From Actinacidiphila sp965342175 (GTDB taxonomy: Bacteria; Actinomycetota; Actinomycetes; Streptomycetales; Streptomycetaceae), in the NCBI RefSeq assembly GCF_965342175.1, contig NZ_CBDRBL010000011.1, positions 1-64,000 on the forward strand: DNA of 64,000 nt. Direction: 5' to 3'. Under the pieces are notes generated by a model. The model did no database searches. It saw nothing but the letters and a program-made list of their open reading frames with translations, and had not been told where the DNA came from. Positions 9,045-17,380 of the stretch are shown here, piece after piece; within the stretch, counting starts at the first letter, position 1, and each line of letters opens with the position of its first letter. A program made the translations under genes and the position numbers.

Positions 9045-10348
9045 GCGTCGGCCTCCGCGCTCCACACCGGTCCGTCGGGGTAGCGGTGTTCCTCCAGGGA
9101 CCGCGTTCGCAGTTCGGCGCTGATTCCGGGCGCCTCGGGAGCGAGGTAGCGGCCGTCGCGGATGCGGACGGGGTCGGTGAAGTGCTCGTGCAGGTGGTCC
9201 ACGTACTCGATCACCCGGTCCTCGGTGGTGCCGCTGACGGCCACGTAGTCGAACATCGCCAGGTGCTGCACCATCTCGCACAGTCCGACCCCTCCGGCGT
9301 GCGGGCAGACCGGGACACCGAACTTGGCGGCGAGCAGGAGGATGGCGACGTTCTCGGTGACGCCGGCGGTGCGGCTGGCGTCGAGCTGCAGCACGTCGAG
9401 CGCGTCCGCCTGGAGCAGTTGCTTGAACATCACCTGGTTGTGGGTGTGTTCGCCGGTGGCCACCTTGACCGGCGACAGCGCCCTGCGGATGGCGGCATGG
9501 CCGAGGATGTCGTCCGGGGAGGTGGGTTCCTCGATCCAGTACGGGTCGTAGGGCGCCAGCGCGGCCATCCAGTCGATCGCCTGCTGGACCCCCCATGCCT
9601 GGTTGGCGTCGACGGCGATCCTGACGTCCGGGCCCACCGCTTCGCGCGCCAGCCGCATGCGGCGTTCGTCCGCCTCGCGGTCGGCGCCGACCTTCAGCTT
9701 GATCTGGCCGAAGCCCTCGGCGACCGCCTCCTTGGCCAGCCGCACCAGTTTCTCGTCGTCATAGCCGAGCCACCCGGGGGTGGTGGTGTACGCGGGGTAG
9801 CCGTGCTCCAGCAGGTGCGCGGTGCGCCGGGCCCGGCCGGGCTCGGCGCGCCGCAGGATCTCCAGGGCCTCGTCACGGGTGAGGGCGTCCTCGAGGTAGC
9901 GGAAGTCGACGAGGTCGACGAGCTGCTCGGGGGAGAGTTCGGCGAGAAGCCGCCAGACCGGCTTTCCGGTGCGGCGCCCGTACAGGTCCCAGACCGCGTT
10001 GACGATCGCCGCGGCGGCCATGTGGATGGCCCCCTTCTCCGGGCCGAGCCACCGCAGTTGGCTGTCTCCGGTCAGGCGCCGCGAGAAGCCGCCGAGATCG
10101 GCCAGCACCTCCTGCACCGGCAGTCCCTCCACGAGCGGGGCCAGGGCGCGTACGGCGGCCACCTCGACGTCGTTCCCGCGTCCGACGGTGAAGGCGAGCC
10201 CGTACCCCTCCTCCCCCGCGCTCGTGCGGACGGTCACATAGGCGGCCGAGTAGTCGGGCTCGGGGTTCATGGCGTCGGAGCCGTCGAGCTCACGCGAGGT
10301 AGGGAACCGTACGTCGACCGCCTCGACGGCCGTGATCACCTCAGTCAT
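9041..10348 (-). CDS. fucD: L-fuconate dehydratase (enolase superfamily)
   Basis: This gene encodes 435 residues. The ATG at 10348 is chosen because GGAGG lies 11 bases upstream; an in-frame GTG at 10360 abuts that site. The N-terminus (VDVRFPTSRELDGSDAMNP, residues 11-29) is highly characteristic of L-fuconate dehydratases. Enolase-superfamily residues fall almost exactly where they do in the Xanthomonas enzyme: the KxK pair K217/K219, metal ligands D247, E273 and E300, and catalytic H350 (CPHAGGVG). It dehydrates L-fuconate to 2-keto-3-deoxy-L-fuconate in the cytoplasm. It is the first gene of the minus-strand operon and is divergent from the GntR regulator. Confidence 0.93.
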   Translation of the reverse strand: MTEVITAVEAVDVRFPTSRELDGSDAMNPEPDYSAAYVTVRTSAGEEGYGLAFTVGRGNDVEVAAVRALAPLVEGLPVQEVLADLGGFSRRLTGDSQLRWLGPEKGAIHMAAAAIVNAVWDLYGRRTGKPVWRLLAELSPEQLVDLVDFRYLEDALTRDEALEILRRAEPGRARRTAHLLEHGYPAYTTTPGWLGYDDEKLVRLAKEAVAEGFGQIKLKVGADREADERRMRLAREAVGPDVRIAVDANQAWGVQQAIDWMAALAPYDPYWIEEPTSPDDILGHAAIRRALSPVKVATGEHTHNQVMFKQLLQADALDVLQLDASRTAGVTENVAILLLAAKFGVPVCPHAGGVGLCEMVQHLAMFDYVAVSGTTEDRVIEYVDHLHEHFTDPVRIRDGRYLAPEAPGISAELRTRSLEEHRYPDGPVWSAEADA

Positions 10349-10648
10349 GGCTTCCGCCACCTCCGGTGCGGAGGTGATGGTTCTGTCCCGGCATCATGGC
10401 AACCACCCGTCCTCATGTGTCGGCTAGATGTCCGTCGCGCTACGGCACTCGGACATTGGATGGATTTATAGGGTCGACTCGAGTCGGTGTCCATACCCTC
10501 GGACGGCAAAGGTTTCCGTCAAGCTTTCGACCTGCACACATGCGAAACTCTCGATCCGCAGAGCAGGGACCGGCCATCCCATGTCTTCCGCAGCGATGGG
10601 ATGTATTGCTACGCTGCCGCCGCCTGAGCAGCCATCAGGGGGCAACGG
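10349..10648. promoter_or_regulatory. Divergent promoter region of the fucose island, with an operator-like inverted repeat at 10575-10603
   Basis: This 300-base spacer separates the two arms of the fucose island and must hold both promoters. A perfect 8-bp inverted repeat, CATCCCAT (10575-10582) and ATGGGATG (10596-10603), lies 45-74 bases before the regulator start. It is a good candidate operator for the FadR-type repressor encoded next door. A related ATTGGATGG occurs at about 10456-10464, nearer the other arm. No confident -35/-10 pair can be assigned by eye. Confidence 0.45.
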
Positions 10649-11368
10649 ATGTCATTGACGGACAAGGCGATCGACCGCATCAGGGACCTCATCCAATCCG
10701 GTGAGCTGCGGCCGGGGGCCAAACTCCCTCCCGAGCAGCAGCTGGCCACGGAGCTGGGCCTCTCCCGCAACCTGATGCGAGAGGCGGTGAAAGCGCTGGT
10801 CGTCGCACGGGTGTTGGAGATCCGCCGCGGTGACGGAACGTATGTGACCAGTCTGGAACCCGAGTTGCTGCTGAGCAGCATCGGCTCCGCGGTGGAGTTG
10901 CTGCGCGGTGACACCCTGCTGGAGCTGACCGAGATACGCCGGCTCTTCGAACCGGTCGCCACCGGGCTCGCCGCCACACGGATCTCGCCCGCGGGGCTGG
11001 CGGAGGTCGAACGGCATCTGGAGGCGATGCGGGCGACCCGCGACGACGTGGAACTGCTCACCGAGCACGACGCCGCGTTCCATCGCGCGGTCGTCGCCGC
11101 CACCGGCAACGCCACCCTCGCCACCGTGCTGGAGGGGATCTCCGGCCGGACACTGCATGCCCGCGTCTGGCGCGGACTGGTCGACGAGGACGCCGCGGGA
11201 CGCACCGTGGCCGAGCACGAAACCATTCTCCGGGCATTGGCCGCCGGCGACGCCGCTCTGGCCGAAGCGGCCGCCCTCCTGCACGTCAGCACCACCGAGC
11301 AATGGCTGCGCGAGCACCTGGAACCCGACGGCGACGTCCCGGGCGGCGCCGCAGGCGACCCGCACTGA
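10649..11368 (+). CDS. GntR-family regulator, FadR subfamily
   Basis: This gene encodes 239 residues from an ATG with AGGGGG 7 bases upstream. Residues 1-70 form the winged helix-turn-helix (LPPEQQLATELGLSRNLMRE, then the wing at GDGTYVT). Residues 80-225 form an all-helical FCD ligand-binding domain with metal-ligand-type residues, including HDAAFHRAVVAATGN. FCD regulators bind small carboxylates or sugar acids. Here a fucose-pathway intermediate or lactate is the plausible inducer. Its position between the two divergent catabolic arms, as first gene of the plus-strand arm, suggests it is the local repressor and is autoregulated. Confidence 0.9.
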   Translation: MSLTDKAIDRIRDLIQSGELRPGAKLPPEQQLATELGLSRNLMREAVKALVVARVLEIRRGDGTYVTSLEPELLLSSIGSAVELLRGDTLLELTEIRRLFEPVATGLAATRISPAGLAEVERHLEAMRATRDDVELLTEHDAAFHRAVVAATGNATLATVLEGISGRTLHARVWRGLVDEDAAGRTVAEHETILRALAAGDAALAEAAALLHVSTTEQWLREHLEPDGDVPGGAAGDPH

Positions 11369-11451
11369 CCGACACCCGAGGCCCCACCCGAAGACCGCCC
11401 GGGGCGTGCCGGTCACGGACGGGCACGCGTCACGAGCAAGGAGCACCCGCC

Positions 11452-12303
11452 ATGAGATTCCTGCGCGTCGGCCCCGTGGGCCGCGAGCGTCCCGCCGTCC
11501 TCGACGCCGACGGCGTCGCCTACGACCTGACACCGCTCACGGGCGACATCGACGGGGCCTTCCTGGCCGGCGACGGCCCGGACCGCGTCCGCACCGCCCT
11601 GACCGACGGCGCCCTCCCGCGCGCCGACCTCACCGGCCTGCGCACCGGTGCTCCCGTGGCGCGTCCCGGAAAGGTCGTGTGCGTCGGACTCAACTACGTC
11701 GATCACGCCGCGGAGACCGCGACGCCCCTGCCGACGGAGCCGGTGGTCTTCATGAAGGCCTCCAACACGGTCGTCGGACCCGACGACACCGTCCTCGTAC
11801 CGCGCACCAGCACCGCGACGGACTACGAGATCGAACTCGCTGCCGTCATCGGCCGGACCGCCCGCTATCTGGAGTCCCCCGACGCCGCTGCCGAGGTGAT
11901 CGCGGGGTACGCCATCGCCGACGACGTCAGCGAGCGCTCCTTCCAGCACGAGCGCGGCGGGCAGTGGGACAAGGGGAAGTCCTGCGAGACGTTCAATCCG
12001 CTCGGTCCCTGGCTGGTGACGCCCGATGAGGCCGGGGACCCCCAGGACCTCGGGATGCGGCTGTGGGTCAACGGCGAATTGCGCCAGGACGGCCACACCA
12101 AGGACATGGTCTTCGGTGTGCACCACATCGTGTGGTACCTCAGCCAGTTCATGGTGCTCGATCCCGGCGACGTGATCAACACCGGCACCCCGGCCGGGGT
12201 CGCCTTCGGCGCCAACGACTTCGCCTACCTGCGGCCCGGCGACGTGGTCGAGGCGGCGATCGACCGGCTCGGCCGTCAGCGGCACGTCCTCGGGCAGGCC
12301 TGA
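11452..12303 (+). CDS. FAH-family hydrolase, probable 2,4-diketo-3-deoxy-L-fuconate hydrolase
   Basis: This gene encodes 283 residues with AAGGAG 10 bases before the ATG. It is a fumarylacetoacetate-hydrolase-fold enzyme: CVGLNYVDHAAE, FMKASNTVVGP, the metal-binding DYEIELA, GYAIADDVSER, and GDVINTGTPAGV near the end. FAH-family enzymes of this size cleave beta-diketo acids. In the fucose pathway the homologue splits 2,4-diketo-3-deoxy-L-fuconate into pyruvate and L-lactate. Its stop overlaps the next start by one base. The assignment rests on family plus the complete set of pathway neighbours. Confidence 0.88.
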   Translation: MRFLRVGPVGRERPAVLDADGVAYDLTPLTGDIDGAFLAGDGPDRVRTALTDGALPRADLTGLRTGAPVARPGKVVCVGLNYVDHAAETATPLPTEPVVFMKASNTVVGPDDTVLVPRTSTATDYEIELAAVIGRTARYLESPDAAAEVIAGYAIADDVSERSFQHERGGQWDKGKSCETFNPLGPWLVTPDEAGDPQDLGMRLWVNGELRQDGHTKDMVFGVHHIVWYLSQFMVLDPGDVINTGTPAGVAFGANDFAYLRPGDVVEAAIDRLGRQRHVLGQA

Positions 12304-13289
12304 TGCTCTCCGCAGAAGGACCCTGGTACACCGAGCGGGTGCCTCTGGGACGTTCCGACGTGACCGTCAGCCGCCTCGGGGTGGGCACCGCGCCGCTCGG
12401 CGGTCTGTTCTCGGCCGTGGGAGAGCGGCAGGCCGCCGACACGCTGGAAGCCGCCTGGACGGCCGGGATCCGGTACTTCGACACCGCCCCGCACTACGGC
12501 GCCGGGCTCGCCGAGCGGCGGCTCGGCGCCTTCCTCACCGGGGCCGGCCACCCGCGCTCGGCCTACACGGTGTCGACAAAGGTCGGACGGCTGCTCGTAC
12601 CCGGCGCGTCCGCTCCGGGCGACGAGGCCTTCCACGGCGCACCCGGGCTCGTCAGGGTCCGGGACTACAGTGCCGAAGGCGTCTACCGCTCGCTCGCCGA
12701 GAGCCTGGAGCGCTCCGGTCTCGACGCCTTCGACATCGTTCTCCTCCATGATCCGGACGAGCACTGGGAGGAGGCCGTCACGGGCGCCTACCCGGCTCTG
12801 GCCCGGCTGCGCGCGGAGGGAGCGGTACGGGCGATCGGCGCGGGTATGAACCAGACGGCGATGCTCACCCGTTTCGTCACCGAGACCGACCTCGACTGCG
12901 TGCTCGTCGCCGGCCGCTACTCCCTGCTGGATCGCAGCGCGGCCGACGAACTGCTCCCGGCGTGCGCCGAACGCAAGGTGGGCGTCCTGGTCGGCGGTGT
13001 GTTCAACAGCGGCATCCTCGCGAATCTGGCGCCGGACGCCATGTACGACTACGCGCCGGCCCCCGAGGCGGTCCGCCGCCACGCTCTCGCCCTCGGCGCA
13101 TGCTGCGCCGAGTACGGCGTCCCCCTGGCCGCGGCGGCACTGCGTTTTCCACTGCGGCACCCGGCTGTCACCGGTGTCGTCATCGGCGCGCGCAGCGCGC
13201 AGGAGGTCACCGTGAACGTCGCGCACATCACCGCGACGATCCCCGAAGAGCTCTGGGCGAGGCTCGACGCCATGGAACGGAACGGATGA
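12303..13289 (+). CDS. Aldo/keto reductase, probable L-fucose dehydrogenase
   Basis: This gene encodes 328 residues beginning at an ATG that overlaps the FAH stop (TGATG). It is an aldo/keto reductase TIM barrel with the full catalytic tetrad: D60 and Y65 (FDTAPHYG), K93 (STKVGR) and H149 (LLHDPDE). It belongs by look to the D-threo-aldose/L-fucose 1-dehydrogenase group, which oxidises L-fucose to L-fucono-lactone with NAD(P)+. Immediate coupling to the lactonase (ATGA overlap) supports this. I see no separate fucose mutarotase (FucU) in the window. Confidence 0.88.
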   Translation: MLSAEGPWYTERVPLGRSDVTVSRLGVGTAPLGGLFSAVGERQAADTLEAAWTAGIRYFDTAPHYGAGLAERRLGAFLTGAGHPRSAYTVSTKVGRLLVPGASAPGDEAFHGAPGLVRVRDYSAEGVYRSLAESLERSGLDAFDIVLLHDPDEHWEEAVTGAYPALARLRAEGAVRAIGAGMNQTAMLTRFVTETDLDCVLVAGRYSLLDRSAADELLPACAERKVGVLVGGVFNSGILANLAPDAMYDYAPAPEAVRRHALALGACCAEYGVPLAAAALRFPLRHPAVTGVVIGARSAQEVTVNVAHITATIPEELWARLDAMERNG

Positions 13290-14239
13290 TGAACAGGATC
13301 GACGCACACCACCACATCTGGCGGCCGGCATCGACCACCTCCCCCTCCCTTGATCCCGCTCCGCTCGCCGGCACCGGGCCTCGACGCCGTGTGCACGCGT
13401 GGCTCGACGCACCCGGGATGGCCCCGGTGCGACGGGACTTCACCTTGGCGGACCTGGCACCCGCCGCCGCGGCGGCGGGCATCGACCGCACGATCCTGGT
13501 CCAGGTCCTGCCCGACACCGACGAGACCGCGGATTTCCTGGCGCTGGCGGAGGCGGACGAGACGGTCGCCGGTGTCGTGGGCTGGGCGGACCTCACATCG
13601 GACCGGCTCACCGACACGCTCGACTCCCTGCGGGCGGCACCCGGCGGTGGACTCCTGGCGGGCGTGCGGCATCTCGTGCAGGGCGAACGGGACCCGGGCT
13701 GGCTGACACGTCCGGACGTGCGCCGCGGGCTGCGCACGGTGGCCGACGCCGGCCTCGCCTATGACCTGCTCGTCGTTCCCCGGCAGCTGCCCGCGGCCAT
13801 CACCGCCGTCAGCGAGCTGCCGGAACTCACGTTCGTCCTCGACCATCTGGCCAAGCCGCCCATCGCCGGCGGCGAGACGGAGCCCTGGGCCTCGCTGATC
13901 CGCGAACTGGCGGCGCGTCCGAACGTGTTCTGCAAACTGTCCGGCATGGTCACCGAGGCGGGTCGCGACTGGAACGTGGCCGCCCTGCGTCCCTACGCCG
14001 ACGTGGTGCTCGACGCCTTCGGACCGGACCGGGTGATGTTCGGATCGGACTGGCCGGTGTGCCTGCTCGCGGCCTCCTACGAGGAGGTCGTCACCGCCGC
14101 CGAGGCGCTGACCACCGGCCTCACCGATGCCGAGCGCTCCCGTGTCTTCGGCGGGACCGCGGAACGCGCCTATCGCCTGGGCGCGGGCCGCAGGCGGGAG
14201 CGGACCGGCGGCGAAGGGGCCGAGGAGGCGGTCCGGTGA
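13286..14239 (+). CDS. Amidohydrolase-family L-fucono-1,5-lactonase
   Basis: This gene encodes 317 residues. The ATG at 13286 overlaps the AKR stop; a second ATG follows directly at 13289. It has the amidohydrolase TIM-barrel marks of the COG3618 lactonase group: RIDAHHHIW at residues 4-12 with the H8-x-H10 metal site, VLDHLAKPP, KLSGM and the C-terminal MFGSDWPV with its metal-binding Asp. These enzymes open sugar lactones. Here L-fuconolactone to L-fuconate links the dehydrogenase to FucD. Its stop overlaps the larA start (GTGA). Confidence 0.88.
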   Translation: MMNRIDAHHHIWRPASTTSPSLDPAPLAGTGPRRRVHAWLDAPGMAPVRRDFTLADLAPAAAAAGIDRTILVQVLPDTDETADFLALAEADETVAGVVGWADLTSDRLTDTLDSLRAAPGGGLLAGVRHLVQGERDPGWLTRPDVRRGLRTVADAGLAYDLLVVPRQLPAAITAVSELPELTFVLDHLAKPPIAGGETEPWASLIRELAARPNVFCKLSGMVTEAGRDWNVAALRPYADVVLDAFGPDRVMFGSDWPVCLLAASYEEVVTAAEALTTGLTDAERSRVFGGTAERAYRLGAGRRRERTGGEGAEEAVR

Positions 14240-15516
14240 AGCTGCGCCTCGCCTACGGGCGGTCGGGGCTCGAGATCGACGTCGATCCGCGCAGGACGAC
14301 CGTCGTCGAGCCCGTCCACCACAAGGCGGCCGCGGACCAGGCGGCCGTGCTGCGCGCGGCCCTGCGCGACCCGGTCGCCGGGCCCCCGCTGCGCGAGAGG
14401 GTGCGCCCCGGGCAGACGGTCGCCATCTCGGCGTGCGACGGGACCCGTCCGCAGCCCCGGCGCCTGATGATCCCGGCCGTCCTGGACGAACTGGACGGCG
14501 TGGTCGACCGGGAGGACGTGGTGATCCTCGTGGCGACGGGTACCCACCGCGGCAACGACACGTCCGAGTTGAGGGCGATGTTCGGTGACGAGATCGTGGA
14601 CACCGTGCGCATCGTCAACCACGACGCCCGCGACGCGGGGCAGCTGAAGTGGATGGGCAGGCACGGCAACGGCGTCCCGGTGTGGCTCAACCGGGAGTGG
14701 GCGGAGGCGGACGTCCGGATCACCACCGGCTTCGTCGAACCCCACTTCTTCGCCGGTTTCTCCGGCGGCCCGAAGCTCGTCGCCCCGGGGCTCGCGGCCC
14801 TGGAGACCGTGCTCGTGCTGCACGACGCGGCGCGCATCGGCGACGCGCGCGCCACCTGGGGCATCACCCGGGGAAACCCGGTCCACGACGACGTCCGCGC
14901 CATCGCCGAGGCCACCGGTGTCACCTTCGCCCTGGACGTGGTGCTCAACCGCGACAAGGACGTCGTCGCCGCGTTCGGCGGCGATCTGCTGCCGATGCAC
15001 GCCGCCGCCACCGCCGCGGCCGCGCGGATGGCGATGCGCCCCGTACCGGCGCCCTTCGACGTCGTGGTCACCACCAACTCCGGATTTCCGCTGGACCAGA
15101 ACCTCTACCAGGCGGTCAAGGGAATGTCGGCCGCCTATCAGGTGGTCCGGCCCGGAGGAACGATCGTGTGCGCGGCCGAGTGCCGTGACGGCTTCCCCGA
15201 CCACGGCTCGTACCGCAGTGTGCTGGCCTCCGCCCCTTCCCCCCAGGCGCTGCTCGACGAGATCACCGCGCGGACCGAGACGGTTCCCGACCAGTGGCAG
15301 GTGCAGATCCAGGCCCGCATCCAGTCGGGCAGCCGCGTCATCATGCACACCTCCTTCCTCAGCGACGCGGAGCTGGCCTCGGCGCATCTGGAGCAGACCC
15401 ACGACATCTCCGACACCGTCGCGGAGGCGCTGGCCGCCGCGGGCCCCGACGCCCGCTTGTGCGTTCTGCCGGAAGGTCCGCAGACCATCCCGTACGTCGA
15501 AGGAGGCCGGGCGTGA
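14236..15516 (+). CDS. larA: Lactate racemase LarA, nickel-pincer enzyme
   Basis: This gene encodes 426 residues from a GTG coupled to the upstream stop, with GAGGAG 8 bases before it. LarA interconverts L- and D-lactate using a covalently bound nickel-pincer nucleotide. The key residues of the Lactiplantibacillus enzyme (424 aa) are all present, shifted by four: H104 (TGTHRG) for H108, H170 (EPHFFAGFSGG) for H174, K180 (GGPKL), the cofactor-bearing Lys184, and H196 (LVLHD) for the nickel ligand H200. DQNLYQAVKG (residues 287-296) supplies the Gln and Lys near the substrate. It lies inside the fucose operon, whose hydrolase yields L-lactate, so racemising that lactate is the natural role. A different 2-hydroxyacid substrate is possible because LarA homologues vary. 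Confidence 0.88.
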   Translation: MKLRLAYGRSGLEIDVDPRRTTVVEPVHHKAAADQAAVLRAALRDPVAGPPLRERVRPGQTVAISACDGTRPQPRRLMIPAVLDELDGVVDREDVVILVATGTHRGNDTSELRAMFGDEIVDTVRIVNHDARDAGQLKWMGRHGNGVPVWLNREWAEADVRITTGFVEPHFFAGFSGGPKLVAPGLAALETVLVLHDAARIGDARATWGITRGNPVHDDVRAIAEATGVTFALDVVLNRDKDVVAAFGGDLLPMHAAATAAAARMAMRPVPAPFDVVVTTNSGFPLDQNLYQAVKGMSAAYQVVRPGGTIVCAAECRDGFPDHGSYRSVLASAPSPQALLDEITARTETVPDQWQVQIQARIQSGSRVIMHTSFLSDAELASAHLEQTHDISDTVAEALAAAGPDARLCVLPEGPQTIPYVEGGRA

Positions 15517-16202
15517 ACGAGGTTCTGGATCTGGGGTACGCACGAGTCGACATCGGCCGCGAGGCACGGCAGGGGCTTCCGGAAGTCGTGTACGGCCCCG
15601 GCAAGACCGTGGCGCAGATCGCCGGCATCGTCACCGGTCTCCTCGAGCACAACAGCGGGCCCGTCCTCGCCACCCGCGTGGCCCCCGACACGGCGGCGGC
15701 CGTCCTGGAGCGGGTGGACGCCGGATCGTACGACGAGGAGGCCCGGCTGCTGCTGTGGCGACCGGCCGCCCCCGCCGGCTTCCACGTCGTGGTGGCCGCC
15801 GCCGGGACGTCCGACCGCCCGGTGGCCGCCGAGGCCACCGCTGTGGCATCCGCCGTCGGGCTGGCGACGACGGTCGTCCACGACGTGGGAGTCGCGGGAC
15901 TCGACCGCGTCCTGCGGGTCCGCGAACTGCTGCGGTCCGCCGACGCGGTGATCGTCGTCGCGGGCATGGAGGGCGCCCTCGCCAGTGTCGTCGGCGGCCT
16001 CGTGCGCGCCCCCGTCGTGGCGGTGCCGGTCTCCACCGGGTACGGCGCCTCGCTGGAGGGTGTCACCGCGTTGCTCGCCATGCACGCCTCCTGCGCGGCC
16101 GGAGTGACCGTGGTCAACATCGACTCGGGGTTCTCCGCGGCCATGGCGGTCCACCGCATCGCCGTCTCCCGCCCGACGGCTGATCACGGGGGCAGCGCAT
16201 GA
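15513..16202 (+). CDS. larB: LarB, carboxylase/hydrolase of nickel-pincer cofactor synthesis
   Basis: This gene encodes 229 residues from a GTG overlapping the larA stop, with AAGGAGG just upstream. LarB carboxylates C5 of nicotinic acid adenine dinucleotide and hydrolyses the phosphoanhydride, the first step of the pincer cofactor. The C-terminal half is a PurE-like domain: AAAGTSDRPVAAEA, AGMEGALASVVGGL and VPVSTGYGASLEG. It overlaps larC by 4 bases (ATGA), keeping larA-B-C-E in one translationally coupled transcript. Confidence 0.92.
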   Translation: MNEVLDLGYARVDIGREARQGLPEVVYGPGKTVAQIAGIVTGLLEHNSGPVLATRVAPDTAAAVLERVDAGSYDEEARLLLWRPAAPAGFHVVVAAAGTSDRPVAAEATAVASAVGLATTVVHDVGVAGLDRVLRVRELLRSADAVIVVAGMEGALASVVGGLVRAPVVAVPVSTGYGASLEGVTALLAMHASCAAGVTVVNIDSGFSAAMAVHRIAVSRPTADHGGSA

Positions 16203-17380
16203 TCTGCTGGATCAACCCCTTCACAGGACTGGCCGGGGACATGTTGCTGGGCGCCCTGATCGACGCGGGAGCACCGCTCGACCGGATCCGGGCCGCCGTC
16301 GCCGCCACCGGCCTGACAGGCTGGGACCTGACGGCCGAACGCGTCACCGACCACGGGCTGTCCGCCACCCGCGTGCGCGTGGAGGTCTCCGATCCGTACA
16401 CCGAGCGCCGCGCCGCCGAGGTGCTCGACCTCGCCACCCGGGCGGCTCCCCGGCCCGTGGCGGACATCGCCGTCGCCGCCCTGACCGCCGTCGCCGAGGC
16501 GGAGGGGCGGCTGCACGATACCGACCCGGCGGACGTCCACCTCCACGAACTCGGCGGGCACGACGCGCTCGTCGACATCGTCGGCAGCGCCGCGGCCCTG
16601 CACGCCCTCGGCGTCACCGAGGTCGTGAGCGCGCCCCTGCCACTCGGCCGGGGCGAGGTGAACTCCGCGCACGGCGTCCTGCCCTGTCCGGCACCCGCCA
16701 CACTCGCCCTGCTGGCCGGCGCGAGCGTCAAGGGCAGCGACCTCCCCGGGGAGACGGTGACACCCACGGGCGCCGCGCTGCTGCACGCCGTCAGCGCCCG
16801 GTACGGCCCGCCCCCGCCCATGACGCTGGGCCGCACCGGCTACGGGGCGGGCACACGCAGCCTCCCCGACCGGCCCAACGTCGTCTCCGTCACCCTCGGC
16901 GCCCGGACCCCGGCCGGAGGGAACGAGGAAGTGGTCGTTCTGGAGACCAACCTCGACGACGTCACCGGAGAGCTCCTCGGCCACGTCATCAGCCGCGCGC
17001 TGGACGCGGGCGCACTCGACGCCTGGACGACGGCCGCGGTGATGAAGAAGGGCCGGCCCGCGCACGTCCTGCACGTCCTCACCGCCCCGCACCACGAAGG
17101 ACGGCTGCGTGACCTGCTCCTGGCCGAGACCGGCACCCTCGGCATCCGGCGGATCGGCGCGACGCGCACGGTTCTGCCACGCGCCTTCGAGAGCGTCGAC
17201 GTGGAGGGGCGTCCCGTCCGGATCAAACACGGTCCGCACGGGGCCAAGCCCGAGTACGACGACCTGGCGGCCGCGGCCGCGGATCTGGGTCTGCCGCTGC
17301 GCGTCGTCGCCGCGCGCGCACTGCGTCTGAGCCGAGAAGGGGCAGGCATGACGGACCGGGAGGAACCCTGTGCGCAGTGA
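16199..17380 (+). CDS. larC: LarC, nickel insertase of the pincer cofactor
   Basis: This gene encodes 393 residues in a single uninterrupted frame. In L. plantarum the protein is made from larC1/larC2 by programmed frameshifting, but here no shift is needed. LarC inserts nickel into the dithiolated pyridinium nucleotide using CTP. Family motifs: CWINPFTGLAGDM at the N-terminus, VHLHELGGHDALVDIVG (about residues 117-133), the central GETVTPTGAALL, and VMKKGRPAHVLHVL in the C-terminal domain. The His-rich metal-binding stretch seen in some homologues is short here. It overlaps larE by 11 bases. Confidence 0.92.
   Translation: MICWINPFTGLAGDMLLGALIDAGAPLDRIRAAVAATGLTGWDLTAERVTDHGLSATRVRVEVSDPYTERRAAEVLDLATRAAPRPVADIAVAALTAVAEAEGRLHDTDPADVHLHELGGHDALVDIVGSAAALHALGVTEVVSAPLPLGRGEVNSAHGVLPCPAPATLALLAGASVKGSDLPGETVTPTGAALLHAVSARYGPPPPMTLGRTGYGAGTRSLPDRPNVVSVTLGARTPAGGNEEVVVLETNLDDVTGELLGHVISRALDAGALDAWTTAAVMKKGRPAHVLHVLTAPHHEGRLRDLLLAETGTLGIRRIGATRTVLPRAFESVDVEGRPVRIKHGPHGAKPEYDDLAAAAADLGLPLRVVAARALRLSREGAGMTDREEPCAQ

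Noticed and set aside
10476..10485. Palindrome GACTCGAGTC in the fucose spacer
   Set aside because: A lone 10-bp palindrome of this base composition is expected by chance. The CATCCCAT dyad is better placed.
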